Part shown: positions 62,357-64,000 of the stretch, in pieces
Layout of the letters: each line of letters begins with the position of its first letter
How positions within the stretch are numbered: position 1 is the stretch's first letter
DNA from: Bacterioplanoides sp. SCSIO 12839
GTDB taxonomy: Bacteria; Pseudomonadota; Gammaproteobacteria; Pseudomonadales; Oceanobacteraceae
Reading direction: 5' to 3'
DNA: 64,000 nt
Assembly (NCBI RefSeq): GCF_024397975.1
Contig: NZ_CP073745.1
Span: 3,126,501 to 3,190,500, forward strand
Made by a program: the position numbers and the translations under genes
Notes under the pieces: generated by a model
The model's database searches: none
Seen by the model: only the letters and a program-made list of their open reading frames with translations
What the model was told of the DNA's origin: nothing

Positions 62357-64000
62357 ATGAGTGGCATATCAGGTTTACCGAAGCGTTTGATTGAACAGGG
62401 TTATATTAACCAAGATCAAGCACTTCAAATCATAGAAAGCACCAAGAAAGATAAAATCAGCTTTGTTACTGCAGCAGTCAAATCTGGACAAATTAAGTCA
62501 CATGCAATTGCTTCTCTTGCATCAGAGGAGTTCGGGCTTCCACTCCTCGACTTAGCAGCTTTCGATTTTCAGTCTGCACCTCAAGATATCGTAAGCCACA
62601 ACCTTATTGAAAAGCATCGTGTCTTACCACTATTTAGCCGTGGCACCCGTTTATTTATTGCTCAAAGTGATCCTTCGGCCATCATCGCTGTTGATGAAAT
62701 CAAATTTAATACTGGAATGAATATTGAGCCGGTACTGGTTGAAGAGGACAAACTATCCATTGCTGTGGATAAGTTTTTGAGTGCCAATGATAATGACTTT
62801 GGTGACCTAGAAGATGAATTAGGAGATGTCGACCTCGAAGACCCCGAGGCAGAAGCAAAAAGGCGCGAGGCAGAGCAAGACTCTGCAGGTGACGATGCAC
62901 CTATTGTAAAATTCGTGAATAAAATGCTATTAGATGCTATCAAGATGGGGTCTTCCGACTTACATTTTGAGCCCTATGAGAAACGCTATCGAGTGCGATA
63001 TCGTACAGATGGCGTATTGCATGAGGTTGCCAGCCCTCCGGTGAATCTGGCAGGTAAAATTGCCGCCCGACTCAAAGTCATGTCGAAGATGGATATTTCC
63101 GAACGCCGTATCCCGCAGGACGGCCGGATTAAGATGAAAATATCCAAAAATAAGGCCATCGACTTCCGGGTGAATACGCTACCAACTCTGTTTGGTGAGA
63201 AAATTGTTCTTCGGATTTTGGATCCGTCCTCCGCTCAGTTAGGTATTGATATGCTGGGTTATGAGCCTGAACAAAAAGCGCTCTATATGGAGGCGTTGGG
63301 TAAGCCTCAGGGTATGATTCTGGTTACAGGGCCAACAGGTTCGGGCAAAACTGTTTCGTTATATACCGGCCTGAATATTCTGAATGTGGAAGGCACCAAT
63401 ATTTCCACTGCCGAAGACCCGGTAGAAATCAACCTGGAAGGTATTAACCAGGTGAATGTGAATGCCAGGGTAGGTCTAGACTTCGCTTCGGCTTTACGCT
63501 CATTCTTACGCCAAGACCCTGACGTGGTCATGGTTGGAGAGATCAGGGATCTGGAAACCGCTTCAATCGCCATTAAAGCAGCGCAAACTGGCCATATGGT
63601 GATGTCAACTCTACATACCAACAGCGCCCCAGAAACCTTGACGCGTTTAGCCAATATGGGCGTGCCGAACTTCAGTATTGCCACCTCTGTTAGCCTGATT
63701 ATTGCCCAGCGCCTGGCACGACGGCTATGCTCAAGTTGTAAATTGCCTGCCGACCTGCCTAAAGAGGTACTACAAGAAGCTGGTTTTACTGACGAACTTC
63801 TGGCAGAAGCAGAAATCTATAAACCAGTAGGCTGCGATCATTGCAAAGAAGGTTTTAAAGGCCGTGTGGGAATATATGAAGTAGTTAAAGTTACTGACCC
63901 CATATCTCGTATTATTATGGAAGGAGGCAATGCCATTGAAATTGCCGATGCAGCCCAAAAAGAAGGGTTTAATGACTTGCGTACTTCAGCATTGATAAAA
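62357..64000 (+). CDS. pilB: Type IV pilus extension ATPase PilB, partial
   Basis: 548 residues are visible and the frame is open to the window end, so only the last few percent are lost. An N-terminal MshEN-like domain (residues 1-150), an acidic linker (DFGDLEDELGDVDLED), then the ATPase core: VTGPTGSGKT Walker A near residue 325, an AEDPVEI Asp box, VGEIRDLETA Walker B and a STLHTNSA His box. The tetracysteine zinc site CSSC...CDHC lies near 458-497. It powers pilus extension. ATG at 62357 has weak ribosome-site text; it begins MSGISGLPKRL. Confidence 0.96.
   Translation, partial: MSGISGLPKRLIEQGYINQDQALQIIESTKKDKISFVTAAVKSGQIKSHAIASLASEEFGLPLLDLAAFDFQSAPQDIVSHNLIEKHRVLPLFSRGTRLFIAQSDPSAIIAVDEIKFNTGMNIEPVLVEEDKLSIAVDKFLSANDNDFGDLEDELGDVDLEDPEAEAKRREAEQDSAGDDAPIVKFVNKMLLDAIKMGSSDLHFEPYEKRYRVRYRTDGVLHEVASPPVNLAGKIAARLKVMSKMDISERRIPQDGRIKMKISKNKAIDFRVNTLPTLFGEKIVLRILDPSSAQLGIDMLGYEPEQKALYMEALGKPQGMILVTGPTGSGKTVSLYTGLNILNVEGTNISTAEDPVEINLEGINQVNVNARVGLDFASALRSFLRQDPDVVMVGEIRDLETASIAIKAAQTGHMVMSTLHTNSAPETLTRLANMGVPNFSIATSVSLIIAQRLARRLCSSCKLPADLPKEVLQEAGFTDELLAEAEIYKPVGCDHCKEGFKGRVGIYEVVKVTDPISRIIMEGGNAIEIADAAQKEGFNDLRTSALIK

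Overview
The window looks like part of a chromosome from a marine, aerobic gammaproteobacterium, probably an Oceanospirillales/Pseudomonadales-type organism. This is inferred from the order ampE-ampD-...-nadC-...-pilA-pilB, which matches Pseudomonas; the hdfR/maoP pair; many flavin monooxygenases and aldehyde dehydrogenases; and a moderate GC content. The species cannot be named from the sequence alone. No rRNA, tRNA, CRISPR array, transposase or integrase gene was seen.

Layout. 1-4857: the upstream part of a nitrogen-acquisition operon on the minus strand (ABC substrate-binding protein, permease, ATPase, then a DUF1989 protein cut by the window edge). It is preceded by a clear guanidine-I (ykkC) riboswitch, a sigma-54-like promoter and an NtrC-like site, so it is better read as guanidine uptake and assimilation than as urea transport. 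An AraC-type regulator lies upstream. 4941-6217: a secreted protein of unknown function facing an isolated prepilin-like gene. 6303-27109: an oxidative catabolism region with three Baeyer-Villiger-type monooxygenases, two AraC and one LysR regulator, a 2-oxoglutarate dioxygenase, two aldehyde dehydrogenases and a glutathione S-transferase, interrupted by katG, a rimK/zinc-protease pair, maoP/hdfR and two lipoproteins, one of them a likely M43-type metalloprotease. 27588-34514: a TonB-dependent receptor with a Fur-like box, a two-component system divergent from an orphan periplasmic binding protein, and a carboxymuconolactone-decarboxylase-like protein.

34868-37338: a small AT-rich array of integron-type gene cassettes without an integrase. 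Two attC-like sites and matching R'/R'' ends define the cassettes. The first carries two overlapping genes, a probable winged-helix protein and a HEPN-domain protein with an RNxxxH motif. It is the best candidate in the window for an undescribed system, possibly phage defence. The other cassettes encode two small soluble proteins and one membrane protein of unknown function.

37352-45061: a complete V-type ATPase operon of the chlamydia/spirochaete kind, transcribed B-D-I-K-E-DUF2764-A, a circular permutation of the usual E-DUF2764-A-B-D-I-K order. 45283-46702: a DCC-family protein, a STAS-like protein and a CheY-like receiver. 46812-55289: cobalamin salvage and lower-ligand assembly (btuF, cobD, cbiB, cobQ, cobS, cobC, cobT, cobU) with a globin gene inside the cluster. 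55346-64000: a PilZ protein, a ROK sugar kinase, ampE/ampD, an alanine/sodium symporter, nadC, a type IV pilin accessory protein, pilA with a good sigma-54 promoter, and pilB running off the window.
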